DNA of 64,000 nucleotides from Karalla daura (GCA_029224185.1 CM055198.1:22213036-22277035), one strand, 5' to 3'; positions 1 through 13,310 are shown, numbered from the stretch's first letter. A program made the numbers and translations. Notes: a model not told the origin generated them from the letters alone.

Positions 1-100
1 GCTCGTCCCACAGTTCCTCCCGGAGGAGGAGGAGCCGGAGCGGCGACAGAGACAAAGGGAGGAGCCACCGCTCCCACAGGTCACGCAGCCGGGACCGGAG
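1..100 (+). CDS. rsrc1: rsrc1 exon, RS-rich region (partial, runs in from left edge)
   Basis: This is the end of an exon encoding part of the arginine/serine-rich domain of RSRC1, a nuclear SR-related protein that works in pre-mRNA splicing. Read from base 3, the frame gives SSHSSSRRRRSRSGDRDKG followed by RSHRSHRSRSRDR, with no stop. The last two bases (AG, 99-100) start a codon that is completed by the first G of the exon at 17653, giving Arg, so the intron is phase 2. The donor is GTACGG at 101. The true start of this exon is not visible. A CAG at 11-13 could be an acceptor, but the RS frame is open to the left edge, so I treat the whole stretch as coding. Gene identity rests on the downstream exons; RS repeats alone would fit many splicing factors. 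Confidence 0.8.
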
Positions 101-745
101 GTACGGTAGCACCCCCTCCAACCACCAACCCTTTCTCATCACGGTTTTAATGGCTCGATTTGATCGTTTTCCCCACTCTGTCTCTGTGGATATTTCAGTG
201 TTTTCGCGCTGCGTTCCATTCATGCTGAAGATAAAGCCTTAAACGCGCTAGGAGGAGAAACGAGGCGTCATTCAGAACGGCAGACACAAAAAAACGGACT
301 TGAAACGCTTTTTGGGTGTTTGTATTACAAATCAGTATGTGGAATGCCTTTGCAGACTTTTCTTATTACAAAAAGCAAAAAAAGGACTCTTGGAAGTTTA
401 CTTCGCTGCAAACAAACACATCATTTTGTATTTACGTCTCGTGTCATCGGCCGGAGCCACATGGAAACTTGTGTACTGGCCCGGATCAGGCCGTCTCACT
501 CCGCTGCGACCGTACCAGTATTAATGAGTCGGAGACGGGTCAAACGCAACACCAGTCCCACTCCCTCCCAAATCTCTCCTGGCAGCCGCTCTCCTTTCAC
601 TCATTAATGCAATTAAAACATCATTACCCGTACATACTTTGTTGAATTATGCTTATTATTCGTGTAGCCCTTTAGTTTTTTTTCTCTTTTGCGAGGGACT
701 AACTTATTCATGCAAGACTAATGTGTACACACCTGCGCCACACTT

Positions 746-747
<2 letters not shown>

Positions 748-827
<80 letters not shown>

Positions 828-835
828 CACACACA
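748..835. repeat. (CA)n microsatellite
   Basis: About 44 CA units with one G interruption near 821. An ORF reading poly(Thr-His) across it is an artefact. Confidence 0.95.
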
Positions 836-962
836 GAGCCACAGTCAGCCGTGTATCCCTTTCAGAAACATAATGGCAAAGTCTCTGTGTGTGGTGGTCC
901 ATGTCATTAGCATAGCTAATCTGGTGCTAATGAACCAGTAAACTGTGGTGTTTTTAAATCCC

Positions 963-1034
963 TCACACACACACACACAAACACACACACACATGCAGAC
1001 ACACATTGTCGCACACACATAAAAACACGCACAG
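963..1034. repeat. imperfect (CA)n
   Basis: Interrupted CA repeat with ATGCAGAC and GTCGCAC breaks. Confidence 0.8.
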
Positions 1035-1850
1035 ATGCACAATTGAAGAAAAGGTTGTCATAATATATGCGCGGGCAAGGCCCTTTGTTTACTTGTGTAT
1101 GGCTGCAGGGGAGAGCAGAGATCATTTTAATCACAAAGGAAAAAGTGTTTTAATATCTCCATTATGGAGTCGTCAGGGCTTCAGAGACGCTCTGACACAA
1201 GAGTTGTGAAAAGGACGTCGCGTGACTCGGGATCTCGAGCCCGAGCTGTCCGCATTTTTGTGGGGGGCTTCAGAGCGGGTGACGCATTTCTGTGTTTCGC
1301 TGCGAACTGAAATCATTTTGTGGAGAGAATTTCACACATTCTCACCCCCCCCCTCCTCTCCTCCCCCCTCCTCCCCCCTCCTCCCCTCTCCTCCCTCCTG
1401 CTCTGTCTGTGTTACCGAGGCTGTTGCTCGCAGCCGCACTGGTGATTAAAACATCAGTGGAAAATGGCATTACTGGTGTGGTGTGAGATGAAGGATGGAG
1501 GGGATTTGGGAGATTTAGAACTACAGTCGATGACATCGATGTTTACAAATGCTGTACTGTGATTAGGAGGGTTGCGTTGTGTAATCGGCTTAGCGGCGAG
1601 CGAGGAGCAGGTGGGTTGGGCCGGTGTCGGTGGGAGTGCGTGGTGGGGTGTTGGGGGGCGGGGGCGGCGTCGGAGGTGGGCATATGCAAAACTGTGACAA
1701 TGACGGGCGGATTCCTGCAGCTGTGCAGCGACGGCCACAGTCTGTGTCTGCAAAACTTTCACAGGTCTGTTCACACTCTGCTTTTTAAAAGTGACAACAC
1801 TGTGTCATAGTGTTCACTGATTCATGAGCTGACATACATATATAATGTAT

Positions 1851-1892
1851 ATAGACACACACACATTTACACACACATATATATATATATAG
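1851..1892. repeat. compound (CA)n/(TA)n
   Basis: Short CA units passing into a TATATATATATA run. Confidence 0.75.
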
Positions 1893-3006
1893 GTATAGCG
1901 AAAGGGGCAAGTTGAAACCTCCTCGTGAGGACTGGGTGACCTTTGTTTACTAATCAAGGTCCTGAGTCGCCACCAGACTAACCACTAGGTCACAGCTAAC
2001 TACACAAAATGAGCAATTTGGAAAAAGTATAGATTAATTGACAGTCAAGGTAACTTTTAGTCGGTTATTTGATGAATCCTGCATTGAAAGTCTGGGTGTT
2101 TCCTGCACAGCCAGGAACAATTGAAGTTTTCTCCTGGACATCCCTGTTATAGGACACTACACATTGCTGTGGTCTCAGGATGAAAGCAGGTTGGTGTGTG
2201 TACTGTGTGCAGGTGCCCTGACTGCCATTAGTCAGTGCTCTGTGTGTGTGTGTGTGAGGGAGAGGCTGCCTGAGCTGGCTGAGAGGCTGGCTGATGGATC
2301 AGAGGAGGATTGAGTGGACAGGACCTCATGATTGATACGCAGATGGGATATGAGGTGCTGCCCGCCACCGCCACACCAACCCCGGCAGCACCCCCCGGAA
2401 TGTGAACGAGGGAGGCGAGAGAGCGAGACCGGATGGAAGTAGGGAAGAGAGAGAGAGAGAGAAGGGCCGAGAAGTTCGAGAATGGAAAAGTATGGAGAGA
2501 ATAGGTTGAGAATAGGTTGAGTAAGTGCAGCGGAGGGAGGGAGCGGAGACGATCCTGGTGGAGGAAAATGAAGAGGAAAGACAAAAGCGCGGAGGGAACA
2601 GATAGGCTAAAGGGAGGGATATTATTCAGGAGAAATGAGAATAATAACGTCTGCATCAGAATATTGCTGGGGAGAAGATTAGGACCATAGTGGGGCCGTT
2701 GTGGGTTGAAGGGAGGGAATATTATTACCTTCTTTTCAATCTCTCATGTATAAATAAAAAATAAAGAGATACATGAAATAAGAATAATGCTCTATCTTGT
2801 GTTTACCATCTATCGTTGCTTACTCCCTCTCTCCTCTCTGTCTCCTTTTTTCCTCTGCCCTCAATCAGAGGAGGGCCAGGTCCCCCAGAGGCAGTCAATC
2901 TTGCCCTGAAATGTAAAACAGACAAGAGGAGCAGATTACCTATTTGCCATTAATGTTTATTCTCTTTGATGTGAGCAGGCATATCAGGCTGCGATGCCTG
3001 TGTGAA

Positions 3007-3030
3007 CGTGTGTGTGTGTGTGTGTGTGTG
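3007..3030. repeat. (TG)n microsatellite
   Basis: Short TG run with further GTGTGTG blocks up to 3116. Confidence 0.8.
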
Positions 3031-3298
3031 CGCCTGCTTTCGTGCACGACCAGCAAGCGAGTGTGTGTGGGCTTGATTGAGCGTATGCGTGTATGTGCAG
3101 CTTTGCAGGGTATGCGTGTTCACAGAGGTGGGGGGGGGGGGTTCACAGCCTGGTCCACTGGGGGGGTGGAGCACAGAGCGGAGCATGGCAGCAGCAGCAG
3201 GGTACAGTGATCTGATGCGTCCCCGGTCGGCCTCTCATCACAGTGGGATCACAGGCTCGTCTTTAGGTGGGGTGGCGGCGGAGGCTTCAGCAGGGGCC

Positions 3299-3429
<131 letters not shown>

Positions 3430-3582
3430 CTCAGTCACTCATCCTGTCAGTCCCTCATTCACTTAACGGAAGCCCTGTAGGAGGACACGGAGGAGTGGCA
3501 GGTGGGACAAATCCACCACTTGGTCCATCAAAGAGGGGCTCCACAACACGTGGTGCGAGCATAGGTGAGCTCAGACTGCAGG

Positions 3583-3584
<2 letters not shown>

Positions 3585-3612
<28 letters not shown>
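3585..3612. repeat. (CA)n microsatellite
   Basis: About 14 perfect CA units. Confidence 0.85.
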
Positions 3613-3615
<3 letters not shown>

Positions 3616-4652
3616 GACGAGTGCCTGCGTTCCCCCTCATTAATATTTCAGCCGTGTGTTGAGTTTGCAGAGCAGGAGTGCTAGCGTCAGGGTTTAGCAC
3701 CGGAGAGGTTTCATCACTGGGCTGCTGTCGTGACTTTAAGGAGAGGAAGAGAGAGACCTCTAATTATCCGACTTTCCCCCCGGAGCAGGAAGACGGCCAG
3801 CTAAACACACCACCCACGACGCCAGATTGGACGATCAGAGTTTGGATTATCTCGGCTGTAGAGCGGCGCTGTGGCTGGACGTGCCTGGCTATGTCGGGCC
3901 ACTGTAGATCCTAATGGCCTTCGTGACACAGAGAGAGGTGCAGGTGGTGTAAAAATCAGCAGTTAATATTCAGTGATTATGAAGTTTCTTTAAACACACA
4001 CTCCCAGCTGTTGAAAAGTCATTGAGGAGAATAAAACAGAGGTTGAAATGTTGACACAAGGTTTACGTGATTTGGATTGGGTCCCAGATCTGGTCTCCTC
4101 CATGGAGGCCAACAGGAGAGAAGCACATAGAACTCTACTTATTCTATAACTAAGATAAGATAAGATATAAAAGAGGTTTGTTCTTCCCCGAAGAGAAATG
4201 ATTCTGCACAGCAGCCAAAAACTGGCTGTTCATATCACGCTCACATCAGTTTCACTGCTTCGGAGTGGAAACCTGTATATACGTCACATCCCGTCTCTGC
4301 CCTGATTCAACTGTTCTTTTTTAACTTCCAACCTGAAATGAATATATGCAAGAGGACGTGCTGAGGTTTTGGACCTATTGTCCATCTCTGGCCAGGAATA
4401 GATTCACCAAAGTCGAGGTAAAAGTGTTTTTCCCATCCTAGGTCGCCTTGATAAATAAGAGTCTTGAGTCATTCCCTCTTTGATTTTTCTGCCATCCTTC
4501 AGGGAAGCTGTCTCAATGTTCTTGTCTTTTGGTTCCCAGGCTTTTTGACCACCTAGCCGCCCTTTTGCTGCTGCTTGAACTGTGTAATCTAGATGTTTCA
4601 GGTCCATCACGTGAGTTCTTCTGGCACTGGAGATCACAGAAGGTCTCCAGGC

Positions 4653-4697
4653 ATGTGTGTGTGTGTGTGGTTGTGTGTGTGTGTGTGTGTGTGTGCG
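4653..4697. repeat. (TG)n microsatellite
   Basis: TG repeat with one GGTT interruption. Confidence 0.85.
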
Positions 4698-5068
4698 TGC
4701 TCAGGGGTTGAGCGATGGCCTGGTATTTATTTCGCTCAGCAATTTTTTCCCCCCCTGTATGAGATGAGGTGTCGTACATCTGCTCGATAGCTTTTCCTGG
4801 ACGGACCGACACGTAGCGTGTGCAAGGTCATCCAGGCGGCTCGGGGAGCGGGGAAGGGAAGAGGTGAGCAACCCGAGGAAGGAGCGGAAATGGTCTGTGA
4901 GAGGCGGGATGGATGAGGGAGGCCGGGCCGGCTGAGTTCAAGAAGACAGCGGCGGGGTGAGGAAAACGAGCAGCTCTTACTGCACCTGGATCAGCAATCC
5001 CCCGTCAGGTGGCAGCCTGCAAAATGCTCTGCGTTTATATCCAACATATATTCATTCACACCGTACAG

Positions 5069-5280
<212 letters not shown>

Positions 5281-6051
5281 ACGTGGCAGGTGTTTTTGGG
5301 TGTTGCTGGCTTCATAAGAGAAAACAGCCCTGAGTGAGCTTTGAGGACATGACAAGTGGAATCTGGTTTCCTCAACAAACCCTGGAGATTGTCTTATTAT
5401 GAGAGAACCATAAGGCTCGAACGGCGATGCTGATGGATAGGAAATAAGATGAGGAAGAATGCGAACAACCCCCTAAATCCTTTCTTTTTTTGTTCTCCCT
5501 CCTGGAAGTGGCGGGCTCTGGCTGAGTGTTCTTTGCTGCGCTCTTAGGTGAGTCCAGAGCGAAGCGCGCTGGAATTTAAGAGCAGGCTCCTGGCTGTTTT
5601 CTCATCCATCTGTCTGTTATCTCACGGACTCTCAACATCTCCTCTTCTCCCCCTTCCTCGGGATGACATTTAGCCCTTTCTTCCTTCCACCCCTATTACC
5701 AGACTTGCAAAGTGTTGATTTAAACTGAAAGATGACCTGGTTTAGTTCGGCGGCGTCTTCTCTACCCCATAAAAATCAACATGCTTCCAGTCGTGAGATC
5801 TGAACGTGTTTGTTGTTGTGCTCCTCTCTTTTCCTCCCTCTCCCTCTCTCCCTCTCGCCCTCTCTCTCTCTGTCTTACTCTTTCTCTGTGTTGTCTTTTT
5901 TATTTATCTGCTGTAAAGGCCAGTCAAGCGCTGCTCGGCTTTGTTGTCAGAAACCTTTATTTACCAAAGGGAGGGATAAGTGACTGACACAGACAGCCTC
6001 TTTCATCCCCGCCTCGCCGCGAGCAGTGTTCCCCTCTACCGCCAGAGGAAA

Positions 6052-6112
6052 CCCCCACCCCTCCACCCCTCCACCCCTCCACCCCTCCACCCATCCACCC
6101 CTCCACCCATCG
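6052..6112. repeat. 9-bp minisatellite CCACCCCTC
   Basis: About seven tandem copies of a C-rich 9-mer with two copies carrying CAT changes. A 9-bp period keeps all frames open, which explains the proline-rich ORFs here. Confidence 0.9.
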
Positions 6113-6227
6113 CCCCACTCTCCTGCCAGCCACCCCCCCACCCCACACCGCTGCACCCCTCCATCCTGCAGGCTCACAACACACTAGTCCACTCCCCTGG
6201 GTAGCAACCTAGCTGTAAAGTCTGCTC

Positions 6228-6228
<1 letters not shown>

Positions 6229-6272
<44 letters not shown>
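6229..6272. repeat. (CA)n microsatellite
   Basis: About 22 perfect CA units. Confidence 0.93.
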
Positions 6273-6274
<2 letters not shown>

Positions 6275-7559
6275 AATTCACCTCACAAAAGGCATCACAC
6301 CAGTCCTCTTGCACAGCCGATCAGATGAGGCAGCCAGTCCGATGGTCCCAAACAAAGCCTAGTTGAACATCAAAGCCCCGTCCCTCTCTCTCTGTTTAAT
6401 CCAGCTGTTTTACAGACTGGGACTAATGACACGTGAGGCCTGTGACGTGGGAACGGCGTCGCTTTCCTTAACGTTGTCAGGAATCTGAACACCGTTTGCC
6501 AGGAAAAGTCCATTGTTGTCGTTAATGTAATTTTGGAGCGAGATCGTGGAGGTTGTTGACGCTGAATGGAGCGGTATGGGGAGCCGGCACCGCTCTGCTT
6601 GTTGTGTGAACAACACATAGAAAGCTGTTTCTGTTTCTGCAGGCGTGTGGAGCCGTCACCTGTGTACACTTCCCCCAGGTAGCGTGCCTGTTCATCCAGA
6701 TGAAGTGAGGGTTAACTATGTAGGATGTTAAAGGCACTTTCAGACACCAAAGAGAGCGAGGAGCTGCTGATAATAGAATAGCAGCTTTTCTTTTCTAGTT
6801 ATTATCAGCGTTAACGCCGTGCTGGCGTTTGAGTGCGGAGGTGGGGAGATGAACAAAGGTAAATATACACAAATGCAACAGATGCAACAGGGATGCAACC
6901 AGCGTTTCCTAATTAAATTAACGCTTTCCTAATATCCCATCATGTCTGTTAACCTGATACTGAGCGCATTAGAGGATAGATATTCCTTAGGTTCAGATTT
7001 ATTTAGTGTGATAGACGTTTCGTCCCGTCAAAGCCGTCTTGTTTTCAAATGAACAGCTTCAGTCGTGAAAAGCGTTTTGATTGTCCTTTTTGAAAACTCT
7101 TTGAGTTCATCTGAATCTTTGTGATCAATAGCTGCTAAATATCTATATAGCTCAGACACACAGCGGGTGTTTGATAGCTGAAACCCAGTCCTGGCTTTAA
7201 TTCTTTGGTGACACTTTCAGTCTTTTTTTTTGTTTTTTTTTTGGGCAAATAAGAACCTCTGTAACGGCACCATGCAATCAGCCCTCATTGTGTTCACTTT
7301 ATGAGTGAAAAGCCTCGTCCGTCTGGCCAGACCAAGAGAAAGATGGAGATAGAAACGCTTTTAGCTCTGGCATAGGAAAATGAACACCAAATGTATCTCT
7401 CTCTCTTTCTTTCCTGCCTTCTCTCGGTCTCTCTCCCCTATTTAAGCTTCTTGAAGTTCTTCCAAATTGGGTTTTAAATGCCAATTAGGAGGTTGAATGT
7501 AGTAAAATAAAAGCAAATGCAGGCAGGATGGCCTCACCTTCTGGCTGGTTAGGCTTCAG

Positions 7560-7965
7560 AGAGAGCCGAGCCGGACCTCTGGCTCCCAGCGAGGCTTTGA
7601 GAGAAATATCCTGCCTAATGAACACATTAATTAGAACCATAACTATTTATAAGATGATAATTAGAAACGAAGGGAGGTAAACTGGGCTTTTCCTGCAATT
7701 AATGGAGGATTAATTACGGGAGCTAATGAAGTGGATTTTTGAAACGCGTGGAGGTGAAGTACAGAGATGTGCAGCTCGCTTTGTGATCACTGGCATAATT
7801 ATTTTCTCCAGCGTCAAAGCGTTTGAGGCCCTGGTCCTCGCCAGGCTCAGGCCGGCTAATAAGCATCATTGCATCGTTATATATGCACTTAAAAAGACTT
7901 GCCACTGAAATGACTGTCTAATTATTTCTAATTGGCAGGCCCTGTGTGTTGTCATTGAGCTGTTT
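7560..7965. promoter_or_regulatory. candidate conserved noncoding element / enhancer
   Basis: A repeat-free island dense in homeodomain core sites: ATTAATTA (7626-7633), TAATTA (7658-7663), ATTAAT near 7698, TAATTA (7711-7716), CTAATGAA, and TAATTATTTCTAATTGGC near 7919. The flanks are simple repeat and purine-rich sequence. This density of TAAT cores is typical of vertebrate developmental enhancers. It could host sites for regulation of the neighbouring homeobox gene shox2 (inference). No coding potential seen. Confidence 0.45.
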
Positions 7966-8009
7966 GGAGCCGCAGCGGAGCCGTGGGTCTAATAACGCTC
8001 TAGGCGGAG

Positions 8010-8092
8010 AAGGAGGGGGCGAGAGAGGGGCGAGAGAGGGGGCGAGAGAGAGGGAGAGAGAGAGAGACAGCGACGCACGAAGGGAGAGAGAG
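8010..8092. repeat. purine-rich GA tract
   Basis: Irregular GAGAGAGGGGC-type repeat, entirely purine apart from a few C bases. Confidence 0.75.
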
Positions 8093-8397
8093 TAAAGAGG
8101 AAGAGGAGGTGCAGCGGGTGGGGTGGGGGGGGTTGGGGGGGCTCTACCAGTTGCCTGCTGCTCGTAGCTGGACCTGCAGATCGCCCCGCGTGCCTCTCGC
8201 CCAGCGGGACAGCAGGTCCGGGCTGACGGCCGGTGCACTGAGAGGTCACCTTGCCAAGTAGCCGATTAGCAAAGTAGTGTTTTATCTGCGCTCGTTTTCG
8301 CCTTCTTTTAATTAACAGTCTCTGCTCTTAATTTATGCGCAGCTAAACACCACCGTCTGTCCGCGCTTCTTCTTCTTCTCACTCTTAAACATGCAAC

Positions 8398-8508
8398 ACA
8401 AACACACACACACACACACACAGTCAGGCAGGAGGGGGAGGTGGTGTGTGTGTGTGTGTGTTGGGGGGGTGTATGTTTATGTGGTGTGTGTGTGTGTGTG
8501 TGTGTGTG
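8398..8508. repeat. CA tract and two TG tracts in inverted arrangement
   Basis: (CA)n at 8400-8421, then (TG)n at about 8443-8460 and 8486-8508. The CA and TG arms face each other across about 20-60 bases, so the transcript could fold into a local hairpin. Confidence 0.85.
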
Positions 8509-9038
8509 ATTCGGTGGCCAGGTTTTGAGCCGGTCCGTGGAGACCCGTACTAAGAGCGCATGCATGGACAAACCTCAGTCAGGCGTGTTTACCTTGTACT
8601 CCAGTTATTGCTCTGGCTCGAACCATATGGACACCATCACTCTCTGGGACCCAGAGGATGCATGCGTGGACCTATATACGCTACAGTACGCGTGTTGACG
8701 TCCAGGCACACATTCATCAACGCACTAAATAATAATCATAGTAAATACACACATGGTTGCGTTAAATTTCCATTTTCATAATTTGAGGCATTAATCTCCA
8801 TTTAGACTATGTCGTACTGATGTGCGTATGTGTGTGTATGTGTTTGAGTGATGACCTGGGATTATGCGTGTGTGAGCGCGCCTCTCCTAACTCGTCCTAA
8901 GCAGAGCCATGTGTGTCGTCCTGCCAAAAGCCGGACCCGTCTCCTTCTCCGCTCTCGGACAACTCGAGAGCAAATTGCCAGCTAATGGAACCGCTGCCTG
9001 CACTTGTCAGCCCGCTCCGGACGAGCAAAGGACCCGAA

Positions 9039-9128
<90 letters not shown>

Positions 9129-9168
9129 GCACGCACACACACGCACATGCACACACATGCACACACAT

Positions 9169-9220
<52 letters not shown>

Positions 9221-9262
9221 GCACGCACACGCACGCACATGCACACACATGCACACACAAGC
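9039..9262. repeat. long compound (CA)n, about 220 bp
   Basis: A perfect (CA)n of about 85 bp, then a CACATGCACA/ACGCAC-rich part, another perfect (CA)n, and a second copy of the CATATGCACGCAC pattern. The motif order is repeated, suggesting a segmental tandem duplication within the tract. Confidence 0.95.
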
Positions 9263-10904
9263 ATGTGGTTTCACTCACACGTTTAGTTATTTGTGGAGAA
9301 AGAGGTAAAGAAAAAAGAGAGAGAGAGTGAAACAGGGATCATGTGCGCCTTGACTGAAACCTTGACAATCTTTTTGAAAGTAATGAAACACTTTCTCAGC
9401 GTGCGCACGAGTTTTTCTATTTGAAATTCGTCTTCCTTTTTTTTGTGCGGTCTATCCGTTCAGGCGGGTTTTGGCAGAGTTGAGGACATGAGGAGGAAGT
9501 GGAGATAGATGGATCGCTCCAAAAAAGAGTACGTGGCCAACTGTCGTGTGATTGGCTGAACAAAGAGCAGCACGCTTCTGGGACTGGTTGAACAGAGAAA
9601 CTGCACGTCGCGCCTTTGGCTCCCAATCACAACGGGAGAAATGTAATTATTCTCAATGCAGTCAACAGTTTTGTGGGAGTGGAGGTTTGCCAGGTTTCTC
9701 TGTAAACTCTGCAGGATATTGACACTAAGGAAAAGTGGGATAAGTGAGTCTGCACCTTGTCTGCCGCGGCACATGTGCAGCGACGGCCATCGCTAGCATC
9801 GCTGTAACGTGCCGCTTCCTGTCATGTCTAATAGAGACAAGAAAGGTTCATGGACAACTTCATGGAATGAGCAATAGCTGAATGAAGAGGAATAACTAGA
9901 TGGACGTAACTTTAGCAAAGCTGCGTGCAGTCTCCCCTGCTAATTGTTAGGGAATGCTGGCCAGTAAAAGCCTATTCCTGGGGTCACTAATAGGCAGACC
10001 ATGGTCTGGGTCTGGACCCAGAGCTGGAGCTCTAACATCCCATAGACTTCTCTTCAGTTTGACGCAGTATTGTGTTAACCACGTCACACTACATTTGCGT
10101 GTTACTCGTGTGTGACAGGTTCAGAACCACCATCTGAGAGGGTCAAAATCGCCCAGGGAACATGGTACAAATGGCTTTACTTGTGCAACAGCTCAGGGCC
10201 GTAGATTCCAAGATGGTGACAAAAGTGAAAGTGAAACACTAGGAAACATAAAACTGCATTTGAGAAACATTACTCACTAAAATCCGGAATGAGACTGCAC
10301 AAAATAACCAATCTAAAAGCCAAATTTTTTCGGCCCACGAGGATGTGAAAGTATTTAAAATTCTCATTTGAATGTGAAAAAGTTGTTGAGGCTGTAGAGG
10401 GAAGCAGCGAAACCCAAACCAGTCTGTTTCACCTAGAAAAAAAAATATGGATACCTGCATTTACTTTCACCTACACTTGGGTTGTAATTGAATAGCCCTG
10501 CTCTATTTATATATTATCATATATGTATGATTGTAGTTCTGTGTTGCTCTCTGTAGCAGTGACTGGTGGAAGGTGGTAGAATTCGCTACCTCCGAGTTCT
10601 GTGCATCAGAGACGTAGACGAGGAGAAGCGACAGATGTTGTGTAGAGAAGAGACTCTTCCCCTCCTCAGAAAGGTGGAATATTTTCTTCTGCTATTACTT
10701 CTTGATCTCTCTGTGTGTTCATCCCCCCCTCTCTCTCTCCCTCCCTCCCTCGCTCGCCCATCTCCTTGTCCAATCTTGACAGCAGCTCATATAAAAAAAA
10801 TGATTTTTTAGAAACTTCTTTATGAGACGAGCCTCTGTTCTGTCGGAAGACAACTTTATGTTATTCCACCGAAGAGGGGGAAAACTAATAGCGCTGTGTT
10901 TTTT

Positions 10905-11290
10905 ACAGGGCACGATTCCAGTTGTGTCTTGGGTGTTTAATTAAGTGTAGTTTCCCTTTAGTAGTGGAATGTGTGTCTGCTTTTTGTCGGCCCGTTCCTC
11001 GGTGCCTTTTACAGTCCACCCACATGGTTTGTCTCAGCGTTTATGATTTTTCTTATACCGGAGTTGTGAGGTTCCTAAATCACTTAAGCACACGGGGCTG
11101 AGCGCTCCACATTTAAACAATAAAAGCCTGTTATGCTAAGGGCCCTCAGATCTCCCACCACTTCATAAATATGTGCGTATAAAAGGCAGAAAAATACATC
11201 TTCCTTGACCAGAGAGAGAGGGAGCGCGAGCGTCTGAGAGCACACCTGCTAATTGGAGCCAGCTTGAAGTGAAGCTTAGCTGTCTGCTCC
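10905..11290. promoter_or_regulatory. candidate conserved noncoding element
   Basis: Unique sequence with an NKX2-like TCACTTAAGCAC (11080-11091), a HOX-like CAATAAAA (11118-11125) and several TTTATGATTTT/AATTAAG-like cores. Weaker than the island at 7560. Confidence 0.3.
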
Positions 11291-11578
11291 GTCCTCTCCA
11301 TACGTCCCACTTTTTTACCCTGCTCGTCCTTGACTCCCCTAACTTTTTATAACCTTTTTTTTTCTTGCTTTTAACTTATCACCGCTTCGTAGCCCCCCTG
11401 CTGTGTCCTCCACATATTGTCTCTCCCCTCTACACTCCCTCTCCTCCTCCTCCTCTTCTCCCTCTTTTTCTTCTCCTGTCCTTCAGTTTTCCACCTCCTC
11501 ACACATGGAGGCAATGACAACCAAAACAACTCTCTCCTAACTCGCCCTAACTAATTGTTCACGGCAGTGAGGGATGTG

Positions 11579-11616
11579 AGGGAGGAGGAGGAGGAGGAGG
11601 AGGAAGAAGAAGGGGG
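11579..11616. repeat. (GGA)n trinucleotide repeat
   Basis: GGAGGAGGAGG followed by AAGAAGAAG. Confidence 0.85.
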
Positions 11617-11751
11617 TGAAAAGGGAAAAAAAAAAGTGGGGTTTCAATTGCGTGAGTGGCTGTGAGCGAGTTGGCAAGTTAGCGCCTAGTCTGAGTGTGA
11701 CCCCCACTTGACCTTACGTCTGGGTCTGAGTGGCCCGGCCCGGGCCCCCTA

Positions 11752-11768
11752 CCCCCCCCCCCCCCCCC
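11752..11768. repeat. poly-C run (17 C)
   Basis: Seventeen consecutive C inside a GGCCCGGGCCCCC context; a local GC peak. Confidence 0.9.
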
Positions 11769-11942
11769 GGCCCCAGCTGCTAATGGGTGTCATGTCGAAC
11801 TGCGGCTGCACGGGGGTCAGAGGTCACCGGCACGCACCAGACGGCCAAGTTTAGGATTGCGACGAGGAGGCTGAGTGACACTCGGCATATGTGCCCGATG
11901 AAGATGCCGAGTAATCAACACGTGTGCACAATGGACGAGCAC

Positions 11943-11988
11943 GCATACACACACACACGCACACACACGCACACACATACACACACAA
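11943..11988. repeat. imperfect (CA)n
   Basis: CA repeat with periodic GCAC and TACAC interruptions. Confidence 0.85.
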
Positions 11989-12496
11989 GGACATCTGAGG
12001 GCATCTTGCTGTAGAAAGTCATCTTTTCCCTCATCGTTGGCTGGCTGTTTTAGGTTCATATAGATCTGAGGGTCTTTGAAGGCCTTTGAACTCTGCTAAA
12101 TGACTTGACCTTGTGGCTTGTGGCTGTAACTGTGTGTGTGTGTGTGTGTTTGGGTGGGTGTGGAGGCAGGGGTGGAGTTGGGGTGGGGTGGGGTGAGGTT
12201 GGGGGTGCTAGCGAGTGGGTGGCCCGCATGGGGTCTCATTTCTGCTTCACAGCGTAGCAGGGCACTGCAGACGCTGGTGTTGACGACTGCTAAATTAAAA
12301 GCAAACTGGAGATTATGACAAATCTAAACATGGCTTTTATGAAGCAGAGGGGGACGAGGAAAAAACATTTCTGTGGATCTTTCAAGCTCTGTCTTTGCTG
12401 TGTTAATTGTGCTCACAATCAGCTATTTCGCAGTGATTCCATGTGTGTGTTATTTAGTCTGTGTATGTGTGTATGTATATTTATGTTTCTGTGGGA

Positions 12497-12497
<1 letters not shown>

Positions 12498-12523
<26 letters not shown>
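12498..12523. repeat. (TG)n microsatellite
   Basis: About 13 TG units ending in GCGCG. Confidence 0.85.
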
Positions 12524-12527
<4 letters not shown>

Positions 12528-13223
12528 TACTGTGAACCGAGGGAACAGATAATGTGGCTGCCTGGAAGGAGGAAGCAGCTTGGGAAATGATTTCAACAGC
12601 TCTCATAATTAGAGGAATATCATAAATTAAACTTGTGTCTGCCGTTGCGTTTGAAGAGCACTCAAAAGCAATAAATTCTGGATGGTTAACATATTTGCAT
12701 TCCATTCAGCAGGCAGCGTCAGGCAGGAACAGCTGTTTTCCACGTCTTTTGGCAGCAGGAAATGCACATTGCTCACTCAAGGTGCTTTTAGACACATTGA
12801 AATGGTGGAGAAAGAGGAAAAAAAAAAGAAAAGAAAAGAAAAGTGACTTTTAACTTGAACATGAAGCTGCTGCTGTGTGCTCCGTCACTGGAAAGAACTC
12901 GGCGGGGAACAGCGCATTAATGAAGTTCTTCAAACACGGATCCTCTCACTTTCAATAGGCCCGTCTCTTTTTCAATCTGGCTGTTGCTTGGAAAAGTCCA
13001 CTGGCAAGCTTTTTTTTGTAGTTTTTCGTGTGTGTGTGCGTGCATGTGTGTGTATAGCGCTCTCAAACCTAAGGCTTTACCATTTGATAAGTCTGCAGCA
13101 CCAGCAGGACGGTCGGGTACCAGTGTGAAAAACACGGCAGATACGAAGGAGGAATACGGAAAATATGAGGTTTTTTTTTAGTTTTTTAGTTTTTAAATTT
13201 GCCACCATTCAAACTATTTTTAC

Positions 13224-13310
13224 TTTTTGACAGATTGCGGTTGTAATCTCTTTGAGATATTGATAACATATGCAATCGATTTTAATTATTGTGATATTGA
13301 TGTGACTGGC
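13224..13310. mobile_element. possible degenerate hAT-like repeat fragment
   Basis: Contains GATTGCGGTTGTAATC, GAGATATTGATAACATATGC, AATCGATTTT and ATTGTGATATTGAT. These resemble the GCGATATTG/AATCGATTT wording of a common vertebrate nonautonomous hAT-type repeat that I recall. Too diverged to name; no ends visible. Confidence 0.4.

Noticed and set aside
1900..2010. Reverse strand CCTAGTGGTTAGTCTGGTGG, like a tRNA-derived SINE head
   Set aside because: Only the A-box-like part is present; no B box or tail could be found.
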